Of a DNA stretch of 19,374 bases, positions 6,581 to 14,424 are shown one piece after another; within the stretch, counting starts at the first letter, position 1, and each line of letters opens with the position of its first letter. Made by a program: the position numbers and the translations under genes. A model generated the notes under the pieces. It worked only from the letters and a program-made list of their open reading frames with translations, searched no databases and was not told where the DNA came from. This stretch comes from Micavibrio sp. UBA5703 (GTDB lineage Bacteria; Pseudomonadota; Alphaproteobacteria; Micavibrionales; Micavibrionaceae). Where the stretch lies: the NCBI GenBank assembly GCA_002420015.1, contig DIHF01000073.1, positions 1 through 19,374 of the forward strand, read 5' to 3'.

Positions 6581-8302
6581 ATGAAAACTTTTGAAGGCTT
6601 CGGCCTGTCGCAAGCCCTGAACCAATCATTGGCACGGATGGAGTATAAATCCCCGACGCCGATTCAGGAGAAGGCAATTCCTCTGGCTCTTCAGGGCCAA
6701 GACATTCTGGGCAGCGCCCAAACGGGAACCGGGAAAACGGCGGCGTTCGCCATTCCGCTGGTTGAAGGCTTGCTGCGCTCACCGCGCGGTACAGCGCTGG
6801 TTTTAACGCCGACGCGCGAACTGGCCAAGCAGGTTCTGGATGTCATCCATCAATTGCTAGGCCGTCAAAGCCCGATCAAAACCGCCTTTATCATCGGGGG
6901 CGAAGGGATGGGCAAGCAACTGTCACAGCTTCGCGTGCAGCCGCGCATTATCGTCGGCACGCCGGGGCGTATCAACGACCACCTGCAACGCGGATCGCTC
7001 AAGCTGCACGATACCGGTTTTCTGGTCCTCGATGAGACAGACCGTATGCTGGATATGGGCTTTGGCGTGCAGATCGACAAAATCCTGAAATATATGCCGC
7101 AGCAGCGCCAGACGCTGATGTTCTCGGCGACAATGCCCGATGAAATCATCAGGCTGTCGGCGAAGTACCTCAAGAACCCGCAGCGCGTTTCGGTTGGCGC
7201 GACGAACGTCGTGGCCGTCAACATCAAGCAGGATGTTATCCGCATCGAGCAGGACAAGAAATATGCCGAGCTGGTGACGCAGCTTCATGCACGCAATGGA
7301 TCTGTCATTATTTTCATCAAGACCAAGCACGGCGCGGAGCGCATGGCGAAGAACCTGCGCCGCGACGGTTTCGAGGCCGATGCTCTGCACGGCGATTTGC
7401 GCCAGAACAAGCGCAACACGGTGATGAAAAATTTCCGTGACATGAATTTCAGGGTGCTCGTGGCTACGGATATCGCCGCGCGCGGCCTTGACGTTCCGCA
7501 TATCGAGCATGTTATCAATTACGATTTGCCGCAGGTGGCCGAAGACTACATCCACCGCATGGGCCGCACGGCACGGGCCGGGGCGACGGGCTCCGCCCTG
7601 AGCTTCGTTTCCTCGCAGGAGGGCCGCAAGTGGCATGCGATTGTAAAGCTGCTCGACCCTGCGCAGAAATCGCAGGATCAGCACCGTTCGGGTGGCGAGA
7701 AGCGTCAGGACGGCAACCGCCAGAATGATAATCGCCGGGGCGACAACAACAGGAAGAAAAAACACCACCGTAAAGGGCCATCGCCTGCACGTTTTGACAG
7801 GGATAAGCCTTTCAGCAGGGGTGAAGAAAGACCTTTCAGGGATGAACGGAAGACCTTCAGAGACGAAGATAAATCTTTCAAAGATGGGGACAGACCGTTC
7901 AAGAAAAAGTTCTTCAAAGATGGAGATAAACCATTCAGGGACGGAGATAAGCCTTTTAAGAAAAAGCAATTCAGAGATGGAGAGAAATCTTTCAAGGATG
8001 GCGACAGGCCTTTCAAGAAAAGGAGCTTCAGAGATGGAGATCGCCCCTTTAACGATGGGGACAAACCATTCAGAAAAAAGAAGCATTTCAGGGATGGGGA
8101 TAGGCCGTTCAACAGGGATGAAGGGAAGAGCTTCAGAGACGGGGATAAACCCTTCAAGGACGGCGACAAGCCCTTCAAGAAAAAGCACTTCGACAAGAAG
8201 AACTTTAAAAAGAAACCCTTTAAAGGGAACAAATTTAAAGGCAGGGGCGATGGCCAGCGCAGTAGCGGTCAGCGCGGCAACGATTTCCGCGAGATGGCTT
8301 AA
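6581..8302 (+). CDS. DEAD-box RNA helicase, RhlE-like, with repetitive basic tail
   Basis: This is an ATP-dependent RNA helicase, probably acting in ribosome assembly or RNA remodelling, perhaps in the cold. The core motifs are all present: Q motif (PTPIQ, 25-29), motif I AQTGTGKT (46-53), Ia PTRELA, Ib TPGR, II DETD (151-154), III SAT, V ATDIAARGLD and VI HRMGRTARAG. Motif II has Thr in place of the usual Ala, a tolerated variant in some helicases. After about residue 370 the protein becomes low-complexity. Residues 406-545 form a tandem array built on a seven-residue unit (F-R/K-D-G-D-K/R-P) with KKK inserts, then a Lys/Gly-rich end. Such tails usually bind RNA nonspecifically. The ribosome-binding site is weak (AAAGAAAG). 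A terminator follows at 8319. Confidence 0.92.
   Translation: MKTFEGFGLSQALNQSLARMEYKSPTPIQEKAIPLALQGQDILGSAQTGTGKTAAFAIPLVEGLLRSPRGTALVLTPTRELAKQVLDVIHQLLGRQSPIKTAFIIGGEGMGKQLSQLRVQPRIIVGTPGRINDHLQRGSLKLHDTGFLVLDETDRMLDMGFGVQIDKILKYMPQQRQTLMFSATMPDEIIRLSAKYLKNPQRVSVGATNVVAVNIKQDVIRIEQDKKYAELVTQLHARNGSVIIFIKTKHGAERMAKNLRRDGFEADALHGDLRQNKRNTVMKNFRDMNFRVLVATDIAARGLDVPHIEHVINYDLPQVAEDYIHRMGRTARAGATGSALSFVSSQEGRKWHAIVKLLDPAQKSQDQHRSGGEKRQDGNRQNDNRRGDNNRKKKHHRKGPSPARFDRDKPFSRGEERPFRDERKTFRDEDKSFKDGDRPFKKKFFKDGDKPFRDGDKPFKKKQFRDGEKSFKDGDRPFKKRSFRDGDRPFNDGDKPFRKKKHFRDGDRPFNRDEGKSFRDGDKPFKDGDKPFKKKHFDKKNFKKKPFKGNKFKGRGDGQRSSGQRGNDFREMA
7799..8222 (+). repeat. In-frame tandem repeat array encoding F-[RK]-D-G-D-[KR]-P units
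   Basis: Near-identical 21-nt units encode about ten copies of a DGD/DGE-centred heptad (KDGDRPF, RDGDKPF, RDGEKSF and similar) plus degenerate flanking copies (RDERKTF, RDEDKSF). KKK triplets punctuate pairs of units. All units stay in the helicase frame, so the array is a protein repeat that probably expands and contracts by slippage or recombination. It is not a CRISPR or a non-coding satellite. Confidence 0.9.
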
Positions 8303-8548
8303 CTAACGGGATTTAAGGAGCCTGAGCTTTTCATTTCTGCTCAGGCTTTTTATTTCGGTTTCGCGTTTCGAGGCGGCGCTGCGGGATTTATGTTTCTCCC
8401 GGTAGACAAGCCGGAACGGCCCACGTCCCTTGGTGTATTTCGCGCCCTTGCCGCTTTCATGCGCGGAGATGCGGGCTTCAAGGTCGTTGGTGATGCCCGT
8501 ATAAAGGCTCTGATCCCCGCATTCGAGAATATAAACTGTCCAGTTCAT
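8303..8548 (-). CDS. GIY-YIG domain protein, UPF0213/YhbQ-like
   Basis: This 81-residue single-domain protein of the GIY-YIG endonuclease superfamily opens with VYILECGDQSLYTGITND, the YhbQ/UPF0213-type version of the motif. It also has the conserved Arg/His segment (DLEARISAHESGKGAKYT) and a downstream Glu (KRETEIKSLSR). YhbQ-type proteins have nuclease activity on branched or damaged DNA in some reports; a specific role here is not shown. The ATG at 8548 (MNWTVYIL) fits family N-termini better than the one at 8563. No ribosome-binding site is evident at either. It abuts the helicase stop tail-to-tail with no gap and is divergent from the flavoprotein gene. Confidence 0.88.
   Translation of the reverse strand: MNWTVYILECGDQSLYTGITNDLEARISAHESGKGAKYTKGRGPFRLVYREKHKSRSAASKRETEIKSLSRNEKLRLLKSR
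8319..8351 (+). terminator. Intrinsic terminator of the helicase gene
   Basis: A perfect 9-bp stem, AGCCTGAGC (8319-8327) with GCTCAGGCT (8339-8347), has an 11-nt loop and runs into TTTTT. It lies 17 bp past the helicase stop and inside the 3' end of the convergent GIY-YIG gene, so those codons do double duty. Confidence 0.85.
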
Positions 8549-8592
8549 AAAACTATGATACAACGCCCGGAATGAGCAGGAAAAGCACCAAT

Positions 8593-9768
8593 ATGGACTA
8601 TGACGTCATTATCATCGGCGCGGGCGCGGCGGGAATGATGTGCGCCATCGAGGCCGGAAAGCGCGGGCGGCGGGTTTTGCTGCTCGACCATGCTGAAAAA
8701 ATCGGCGAGAAAATTCGTATCTCGGGAGGAGGTCGCTGCAACTTCACCAATATTCATACACGCCCGGAGAATTATCTTTCATCCAATCCGCATTTTTGCA
8801 AATCGGCGTTGTCGCAATACACGCCGCAGGATTTTATTGCACTTGTGGAAAAGCATGGCATTGCGTGGCATGAGAAAAAACTGGGTCAGCTTTTTTGTGA
8901 CGGCTCGGCGCAGCAGATTGTCGATATGCTGCTGAAGGAATGCGAACAGGTGGGTGCCGTTTTGAAGTCCGGCGTGACCGTCGAAAAAATTGAATCGGTT
9001 GACGGTAGTTATACGCTCTCGACTTCGGCAGGGGAAATATCCTGCGCTTCTCTGGTCATTGCGACAGGCGGCCTTTCAATTCCCAAGATCGGCGCAAGCA
9101 AATTCGGCTATGATGTCGCAAGGCAATTCGGGCTGAACATCATCGAAACGCGCCCTGCGCTGGTGCCGCTGACCTTTCAAAGCGATTTGCTGGAGCGGTG
9201 CAAGGAACTCTCGGGTGTGTCCGTCGAAGCGGTTGTATCCTGCGGCAAGACAAGCTTTTCCGAAGGGTTTTTGTTCACGCATCGCGGCCTGTCCGGGCCG
9301 TCGATCCTTCAGATATCTTCGTATTGGCGCGAGGGAGAGGAAATCGTCGTCGACCTTTCGCCCGGAAAAGACGTGCTTTCTTTCTTCAAGGACAGAAAGC
9401 GGGAACATGGCGGACAGGACGTTCAGAGGGTCCTTTCAAATATCCTGCCCGAGCGTCTGGCGCGCAGCATTTGCGTAGCGGAAAATATGGAAGGCCGTCT
9501 GGCCGATTTGACGGATACGAAGCTGGCGGTTCTGGCGGGGGCGGCGAATAACTGGCGTGTTAAACCCTCTGGAACCGAAGGCTACCGCACGGCGGAAGTG
9601 ACGCTGGGCGGGGTGGATACGGCGGATTTATCCTCCAAAACCATGGAGGCCAGAAACCAGCCGGGCCTATATTTTATTGGCGAAGTGGTCGATGTCACGG
9701 GGCATCTTGGCGGATTCAACTTCCAATGGGCGTGGTCTTCGGGCTATGTTGCCGGGCAAAATGTTTAG
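8593..9768 (+). CDS. NAD(P)/FAD-dependent oxidoreductase, BaiN/HI0933 (YhiN) family
   Basis: The protein has an N-terminal Rossmann FAD motif (DVIIIGAGAAGMMCAIEAGK) and the family hallmark KIRISGGGRCNFTN. Its C-terminal flavin-binding segment is GLYFIGEVVDVTGHLGG followed by FNFQWAWSSG. About 391 residues is normal. The substrate is unknown for most members; the BaiN name comes from a bile-acid 7-dehydroxylation gene, and no such role is implied here. The ATG at 8593 (MDYDVIII) matches family N-termini and has AGGA about 11 nt upstream. The ATG at 8572 would add seven residues and lacks a ribosome-binding site, but cannot be excluded. Uup follows after 12 bp, probably cotranscribed. Confidence 0.92.
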   Translation: MDYDVIIIGAGAAGMMCAIEAGKRGRRVLLLDHAEKIGEKIRISGGGRCNFTNIHTRPENYLSSNPHFCKSALSQYTPQDFIALVEKHGIAWHEKKLGQLFCDGSAQQIVDMLLKECEQVGAVLKSGVTVEKIESVDGSYTLSTSAGEISCASLVIATGGLSIPKIGASKFGYDVARQFGLNIIETRPALVPLTFQSDLLERCKELSGVSVEAVVSCGKTSFSEGFLFTHRGLSGPSILQISSYWREGEEIVVDLSPGKDVLSFFKDRKREHGGQDVQRVLSNILPERLARSICVAENMEGRLADLTDTKLAVLAGAANNWRVKPSGTEGYRTAEVTLGGVDTADLSSKTMEARNQPGLYFIGEVVDVTGHLGGFNFQWAWSSGYVAGQNV

Positions 9769-9780
9769 AGGTTAATTACG

Positions 9781-11628
9781 ATGCCGCCCAAGCTCCTCCT
9801 GTCCGTCAAAGAAGCCATGGTTCGCTATAGCGAAAAGCCGGTGTTCGAGGATTTGTCCTTCAACATTCACGAGGGCAGCCGCATTGCACTCGTGGGCAAG
9901 AACGGGGCAGGGAAATCGACGCTGATGAACATCGTCACCGGGGTTCAGGATCTGGACGCGGGGGAGCGCTGGGAGGAGGCCGGAACGACCATCGGCCATT
10001 TGCGGCAGGACATCGTGCCGCAGCCCGGCCAGAGCGTTTTTGATTATATTTTCAGCGAAATCAAGCACGAAGAGCGCGAGCTTCATACATATAAGGTCGA
10101 TATCATCGCCGAGGCGCTGCATCTGGATGTGAGAGCTCAGATGACCGTTTTATCGGGCGGGCAACTGCGGCGGGCAGGTCTTGCGCGGGCGCTGGTCGAG
10201 GAGCCGGACATTCTGCTGCTTGACGAGCCGACGAACCATCTGGACCTTGAAGCGATCGAGTGGCTGGAGCAGTATTTACGCAATTATCGCGGGACGCTGC
10301 TGTGCGTGTCGCACGACCGGACGTTTCTGGCCAATATCACCAATCAGGTGTTCTGGCTGGACCGCGGGAAACTGAAAGTCTCGCCGCAGGGTTTCAGGTA
10401 TTTCGACGAGTGGTCCGAAGCGCTGCTTGAGCAGGAGCGGCGCGAACTAAAGAACCGCAAGGCTGCGGTGGCCATCGAGGTTGAATGGGCCAGCCGGGGT
10501 GTAAAGGCGCGCCGCAAACGCAATATGCGCCGGGTCGAGCAGATGCGCATCATGCGCGACCAGCTTAAGGTCGATGAAGCCGCTTACCGCCGCGCCACGG
10601 CCAAGATCGACGTGAAGGCACCCAAGGACATCGAGCATTCATCAAAGATCATCGCCGAATTTCACAAGGTTTATAAATCGTTCGAGGAAGACGGGCGCAA
10701 GGTCGATATTCTTGAAAAATTTTCCCTGCGCATCCAGCGCGGCGAGCGCATAGGGATACTGGGCAAGAACGGGTCGGGAAAGACGACGTTTCTGCGGCTT
10801 TTGATCGGGGAGCTAAAGCCCGATACAGGCACGGTCAAGACCAAGAAGGATATTGAATTTTCCTATTTCGACCAGAAACGGCGTGATTTGAACCCCACCG
10901 ATACGCTCAAGAAAACCCTCTCGCCGATGGGCGGGGATTACGTTGATGTCATGGGCAAGCACCGCCATGTCTGCGGTTATCTGAAAGATTTTCTATTCGA
11001 CCCGGCGCGGGCGCAGGACAAAGTATCGCAGCTTTCGGGCGGCGAGAAAAACCGCCTGATGCTGGCGAAAATTCTGGCCAATCCGAAAAACTGCCTGATC
11101 CTCGACGAGCCGACGAACGACCTTGATATGGACACGCTGGATATGCTCGAGGAAATTCTTTCGCAGTATAAGGGGACGCTTTTAATCGTGTCGCACGACC
11201 GGGATTTTCTGGATCAGACGGTCACAAAAATTCTGGCGTTTGAAGGTAATGGAAAAATCGAAAGCTGCATCGGCGGCTATAGCGATTATCTGGAGATGAA
11301 GGCCGCTGAATCCGGGGCAAAACCTGCGCCCGCGCCGGAACCAAAACGGGAGAAAAAAGAAGAAAAATCGCCCGTTCAGGAGGAAAAAAAGCAGGCCAAA
11401 AAACTGACCTATAAGCTGGAACGCGAATTATCGCAGCTTCCGCAGAAGATCGAGGCGACGGAGGCGGAGGTCGCAGAGCTTTCGGAAAAACTGGCTGACG
11501 GCGATTTTTATAAGCGCGATCCAGATGGATTTCACGCGGCCGCCAAGGCGTTGGCCGACGCGCAGGCGAGACTTGAGCGCTATGAAATACGCTGGCTTGA
11601 GATTGAAGAGATGAAGGCAGCCGGTTAA
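9781..11628 (+). CDS. uup: ABC-F family ATPase Uup
   Basis: This soluble tandem ABC protein has no membrane segments. The first ABC domain has Walker A GKNGAGKS (39-46), signature LSGGQ (about 124) and Walker B LLLDEPTNHLD. The second has GKNGSGKTT (about 327), LSGGE and LILDEPTNDLD. A charged inter-domain linker joins them (about 215-290). A Lys/Glu-rich segment then leads to a C-terminal coiled coil (about 540-615, KLERELSQLPQKIEATEAE), the Uup-type domain reported to bind DNA. Uup acts on ribosomes and affects transposon excision and replication-linked recombination in E. coli. AGAGG overlaps the upstream stop as its ribosome-binding site. Its TAA overlaps the convergent tauE-like stop by 4 bp (TTAA). 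Confidence 0.92.
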   Translation: MPPKLLLSVKEAMVRYSEKPVFEDLSFNIHEGSRIALVGKNGAGKSTLMNIVTGVQDLDAGERWEEAGTTIGHLRQDIVPQPGQSVFDYIFSEIKHEERELHTYKVDIIAEALHLDVRAQMTVLSGGQLRRAGLARALVEEPDILLLDEPTNHLDLEAIEWLEQYLRNYRGTLLCVSHDRTFLANITNQVFWLDRGKLKVSPQGFRYFDEWSEALLEQERRELKNRKAAVAIEVEWASRGVKARRKRNMRRVEQMRIMRDQLKVDEAAYRRATAKIDVKAPKDIEHSSKIIAEFHKVYKSFEEDGRKVDILEKFSLRIQRGERIGILGKNGSGKTTFLRLLIGELKPDTGTVKTKKDIEFSYFDQKRRDLNPTDTLKKTLSPMGGDYVDVMGKHRHVCGYLKDFLFDPARAQDKVSQLSGGEKNRLMLAKILANPKNCLILDEPTNDLDMDTLDMLEEILSQYKGTLLIVSHDRDFLDQTVTKILAFEGNGKIESCIGGYSDYLEMKAAESGAKPAPAPEPKREKKEEKSPVQEEKKQAKKLTYKLERELSQLPQKIEATEAEVAELSEKLADGDFYKRDPDGFHAAAKALADAQARLERYEIRWLEIEEMKAAG

Positions 11629-12362
11629 AGCGCCAGCAATATCGTCCTGATCCCCACGATCATAATCACCGTGCCGACCGCAAGCTTGAGAGGGAATACG
11701 GGCGCCTTGCGGCAGACGATTGCGCCGAGCGGTGCGGCGGCGATAGAGCCAATGGCCAGCGCGGCGATGACGGGCAGGTGGCCGATTCCTGTTGTGCTGA
11801 AGAAAACGGCAGACACGGCGGCAGAGATAATGAACTCTACGGTCACGATGCTGCCGATGGCGGTGCGCACTTCCTGCCCGCGCAAAAGAAGGCCGGATGA
11901 AACGAACTCGCCCCAGCCGGACCCGCCGAATGCATCAAGAAATCCGCCGATCAGGCCAATAATTTCCCTGTGTGTTTTTATCTGGCCGATCAGGACCGGG
12001 CGCAGGGTTTTGATAAGAATGACGGCGCCTATAAAGACAAAATAAATCCCCATGAAAAGTTTGAGGCTTTCATTGCCGATCTGCGTTACGAGAAAAGCGC
12101 CGATTATCGCACCTGTCAGGGCGGGCCAAAGCAATTTATGAAACAGTTTCCAGTCGAGATTTTTCATGCGCCAGTGCGAAAATGCCGCCGCGCTGCCGCC
12201 GAATATCTCGGCGGTGTGTATTGTCGCGCTGATGGATTGGGCGGGCAATCCGGCGGTTAACAAGAGACTTGAGGAAAGAGATCCATAGGCCATGCCGATC
12301 GAACTGTCGACCAGTTGGGCGGCAAATCCGATTGCGGCGTATATCAGTAAATCCAGGTTCAT
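11625..12362 (-). CDS. TauE/SafE family membrane permease
   Basis: This 245-residue, strongly hydrophobic protein has about seven or eight predicted membrane spans. It has the TauE/SafE features: an N-terminal GFAAQLVDSSIGMAYG block and the half-repeat GLIGGFLDAFGGSGWG. Family members move sulfite, sulfoacetate or other small anions across the inner membrane; the substrate here is unknown. The gene lies 18 bp after the MerT-like gene in the same direction and looks like the last gene of the copper cluster. Whether that reflects function (sulfur chemistry linked to copper) or position only is unclear. The ribosome-binding site is weak. Confidence 0.88.
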   Translation of the reverse strand: MNLDLLIYAAIGFAAQLVDSSIGMAYGSLSSSLLLTAGLPAQSISATIHTAEIFGGSAAAFSHWRMKNLDWKLFHKLLWPALTGAIIGAFLVTQIGNESLKLFMGIYFVFIGAVILIKTLRPVLIGQIKTHREIIGLIGGFLDAFGGSGWGEFVSSGLLLRGQEVRTAIGSIVTVEFIISAAVSAVFFSTTGIGHLPVIAALAIGSIAAAPLGAIVCRKAPVFPLKLAVGTVIMIVGIRTILLAL

Positions 12363-12380
12363 GCTTTTGTTATTATCTGC

Positions 12381-12755
12381 TCAACTGAAAATATGTACAG
12401 TAACAAAAGCAAAAAAGAATCCCGTGCAGTAAATTGTCAGAGAGGCGTAAAAGACGACGCTGGAAAACCGGCGGGCTCTCATGCAGGCCTTGGCTTGCGC
12501 AGGATCGGCGGGGCATGGCGCATTGCGCGAGATATAGCGCAAAACCCCGGACAACAGCAGCATAAGCCCTGCGAATATAAACAGTGCCACTTTATGTTCG
12601 GACAACCAGACAATCTGCGGGACCGCGCTGACCAATCCCGCCAGAACCGCGCCCGCGCCCAGCGTGACAAAAAGAAAGGGCAAGGCGCAGCAGACAAGCG
12701 TGCCGAGCGAGCCGAACAGGGCCAGCGTCGAAACGATATTATTTCGTAGACTCAT
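12381..12755 (-). CDS. MerT-like small inner-membrane metal transport protein
   Basis: This 124-residue protein has three hydrophobic segments (about 8-40, 55-74, 97-122). A vicinal Cys pair lies in the first (C22-C23, LVCCALPFLFVTLG), closely like the CCxLP of mercuric transporter MerT. A second Cys-bearing loop (CPADPAQAKAC) lies between spans 2 and 3, again as in MerT. It overlaps the MerP-like gene by 17 bp, the arrangement expected of a membrane/periplasm partner pair. No merA or merR is in the window, and the neighbours are copper genes, so the metal may be copper. The direction of transport is unknown; MerT itself imports. Confidence 0.65.
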   Translation of the reverse strand: MSLRNNIVSTLALFGSLGTLVCCALPFLFVTLGAGAVLAGLVSAVPQIVWLSEHKVALFIFAGLMLLLSGVLRYISRNAPCPADPAQAKACMRARRFSSVVFYASLTIYCTGFFFAFVTVHIFS

Positions 12756-13041
12756 TTTCTTGTTCTCTGGCTATATCTGTTACGGCATAGCCGGAATCGG
12801 TAATAAGCCTTGTGATCGTTTCGTCATCCATATCCTGTCCGTCTTTCGTCGTAATCGTCACAAGTTTCTTCTCCAGATCGACGATGACAGCCTCTACTTC
12901 GGATTGTTTCATGAAAGTTTTTTCAATGCCGGTCGCGCAGAAGGCGCAGACAAGGCCGTTGACGGAGGCCTTGATGGTTCCGGCCTGTGCGGTTCCCCCC
13001 AAAGCGATAAGGGATAGTGAAATCAGTAAAATATAGCGCAT
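12739..13041 (-). CDS. Periplasmic heavy-metal-binding (HMA/MerP-like) protein
   Basis: This 100-residue protein has a Sec signal (MRYILLISLSLIALGGTAQA) and one HMA fold with the metal motif GLVCAFCATGIEK (C32, C35). The remainder shows the beta-alpha-beta-beta-alpha-beta pattern (VDLEKKLVTITTKDG, then TITRLITDSGYAV). The usual GMTCxxC is changed to GLVCxFC, a variant I associate with proteobacterial HMA proteins. It probably binds Cu(I) or Hg(II) in the periplasm and hands it to the overlapping MerT-like protein. It has an excellent ribosome-binding site (AAGGAG), which overlaps the stop of the upstream gene. Confidence 0.82.
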   Translation of the reverse strand: MRYILLISLSLIALGGTAQAGTIKASVNGLVCAFCATGIEKTFMKQSEVEAVIVDLEKKLVTITTKDGQDMDDETITRLITDSGYAVTDIAREQENESTK

Positions 13042-13050
13042 TTTTACTCC

Positions 13051-13689
13051 TTAAAATTGAAGTTGCCAGTTGAACATGAGGTGGTCGTTGCTGCTGTAGC
13101 CAGCTTCGACCAAAGTCGTTTTGTAGAACAATCGTACAAGCGGCGTGACAACGACATTATCCTCTTCTTCCGGGTGGTGTTCGGCCTGCACCATCAGCCA
13201 GGTATTGAGATCGTCGTAATTGGCCAGATAGGGCGCAAAGCCGACGCGGCCGCGATGCGAGAACGATTGGTCGATGTCGCCTGCGTATTGGAAGCGTGGC
13301 TCGTAAGAAATAAAAACCCTCCGGGTTTCATAGTCCGCCAGAAAGCCCGTCCATGCCGCAAATTCGTTATCGTCGCCGTCATGGGCGATGCCGATCCCGC
13401 TCATGTTAAAGATATTTCCCTGTCCGTCCGGCAGATTCCACCGTTTAATAAGAGTGTTAACTTGCGGCCCTGCGGTGGTGAAATCATCGCCACTGGTTTC
13501 ATGCTTGGCGTAAAGGGCCACGGCATATTTTGGTGTGATTGTGTGGTCGATTGACAGCATATGGCCGGTTTCGTCGTTTTCCTGCATGATCATCGTCCCA
13601 CCGGGATAGGATAGCGGCTTGGCAAGTGCTGGAATCGCGGCGGTTGCCGCAATCATCAGAATAGCAAAAAATATTGACGCTGCTTTCAT
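13051..13689 (-). CDS. Putative outer-membrane beta-barrel protein in the copper cluster, function unknown
   Basis: I do not recognise the family. The 212-residue protein has a clear Sec signal (KAASIFFAILMIAATAAIPALA). The body has alternating beta-strand patterns (AVALYAKHETSG, RRVFISYEPRFQYAGD, LVRLFYKTTLVEAGY) and ends in Phe (MFNWQLQF), the usual C-terminal signal for the BAM machinery. It has no Cys and few Met/His clusters, so direct copper chelation like CopB is not evident. The ATG at 13689 has AGGTGG at a 5-nt spacing; ATG 13692 and GTG 13698 are alternatives. The ribosome-binding site overlaps the copB stop. Gene order places it in the copA-copB transcript. Confidence 0.7.
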   Translation of the reverse strand: MKAASIFFAILMIAATAAIPALAKPLSYPGGTMIMQENDETGHMLSIDHTITPKYAVALYAKHETSGDDFTTAGPQVNTLIKRWNLPDGQGNIFNMSGIGIAHDGDDNEFAAWTGFLADYETRRVFISYEPRFQYAGDIDQSFSHRGRVGFAPYLANYDDLNTWLMVQAEHHPEEEDNVVVTPLVRLFYKTTLVEAGYSSNDHLMFNWQLQF

Positions 13690-13698
13690 CATGACCAC

Positions 13699-14424
13699 CT
13701 AAAACATGAACCGCACGCCCAGTGCGGCGATGAAGTTGTCGTTATCTTCGCCGTGTTCCTTTGCGATGGAGGAAGTTTCACCAAATTTTCGTTCGTAGTG
13801 GAAATCGACATAGGGTGCGAATTTTCTGGTGATTTCGTAACGGGTTTGCAAGCCGATTTCACCGCTCGACAATCCGGCTCCCACTTCCTGTTCCTCCACA
13901 TCCTGTGCGAACAAGTTGATTTCCGCGTAAGGTTCGATAATTAATCTTTGGGTAAGAAGAAACTCATTCTCCTGCCGGATCCTTGCGCTGATATCGCCTT
14001 TATCGCTGACAAACAAGTGTGCCTCCGTTTCAAAATGATAAGGCGCAATCCCGTTCATCCCAAACACGGCATAAGTCGTGGAAACGGGCTTTGTGTCGTG
14101 CCGAATGCCGGCCTGAACATCCCAGAACTCCGCGACATTTCGGCTGTATAGCGCCCAAAATTCTGCTTCCTCCGTTGTACCGTCTTCATTTTCTCCCTCC
14201 GATTTCAGCCAGAGTTTATCTTCATCCGTGCCGACCCAGCCGTCGAGATCCCAGCTTGCTATGGGGCCGTGCTCGCCGCCGCCGTAATCGGTTTCCAGTG
14301 TGAACATATGCCAGATTTCCGATCCGTGCTGGTGGTCGGCGGGATGATGCGCATGTTCCTGGGCATAGGCTGTAGTCGATATCGTCAGAAGTGCCATTGT
14401 TGCTGTTATTGTTCTAATGTGCAT
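13699..14424 (-). CDS. copB: Copper resistance protein B, outer membrane
   Basis: CopB/PcoB proteins are outer-membrane barrels that bind copper. The 241-residue protein has a signal peptide (MHIRTITATMALLTISTTAYA), then a His-rich mature N-terminus (EHAHHPADHQHGSE). The PcoB/CopB core follows (DGWVGTDEDKLWLKSEGE, WALYSRNVAEFWDVQAGIRHD), and the protein ends FMF. It lacks the long Met/His repeats of Pseudomonas CopB. The start at 14424 is chosen over the longer frame to 14529: it has a signal peptide and a GGAGGA ribosome-binding site 7 nt upstream. It overlaps copA by 11 bp, so translation is probably coupled. Confidence 0.93.
   Translation of the reverse strand: MHIRTITATMALLTISTTAYAQEHAHHPADHQHGSEIWHMFTLETDYGGGEHGPIASWDLDGWVGTDEDKLWLKSEGENEDGTTEEAEFWALYSRNVAEFWDVQAGIRHDTKPVSTTYAVFGMNGIAPYHFETEAHLFVSDKGDISARIRQENEFLLTQRLIIEPYAEINLFAQDVEEQEVGAGLSSGEIGLQTRYEITRKFAPYVDFHYERKFGETSSIAKEHGEDNDNFIAALGVRFMF

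Noticed and set aside
6923..8188. 421-codon open frame on the minus strand
   Set aside because: It lies wholly antisense to the helicase, follows its codon periodicity, has no start signal and matches no family; it is a shadow of the repeat-rich gene.
7799..8222. Possible CRISPR array
   Set aside because: Units are 21-nt, in frame, imperfect and without unique spacers; they encode a protein repeat.
7705..8232. Minus-strand open frame with FLKGLSPSLK repeats
   Set aside because: Its repeats are the reverse complement of the helicase tail repeats, not an independent repeat protein.
12381..13041. A mercury resistance (mer) operon
   Set aside because: Only MerT- and MerP-like genes are present, with no MerA or MerR, and they sit in a copper gene cluster; a copper role is at least as likely.
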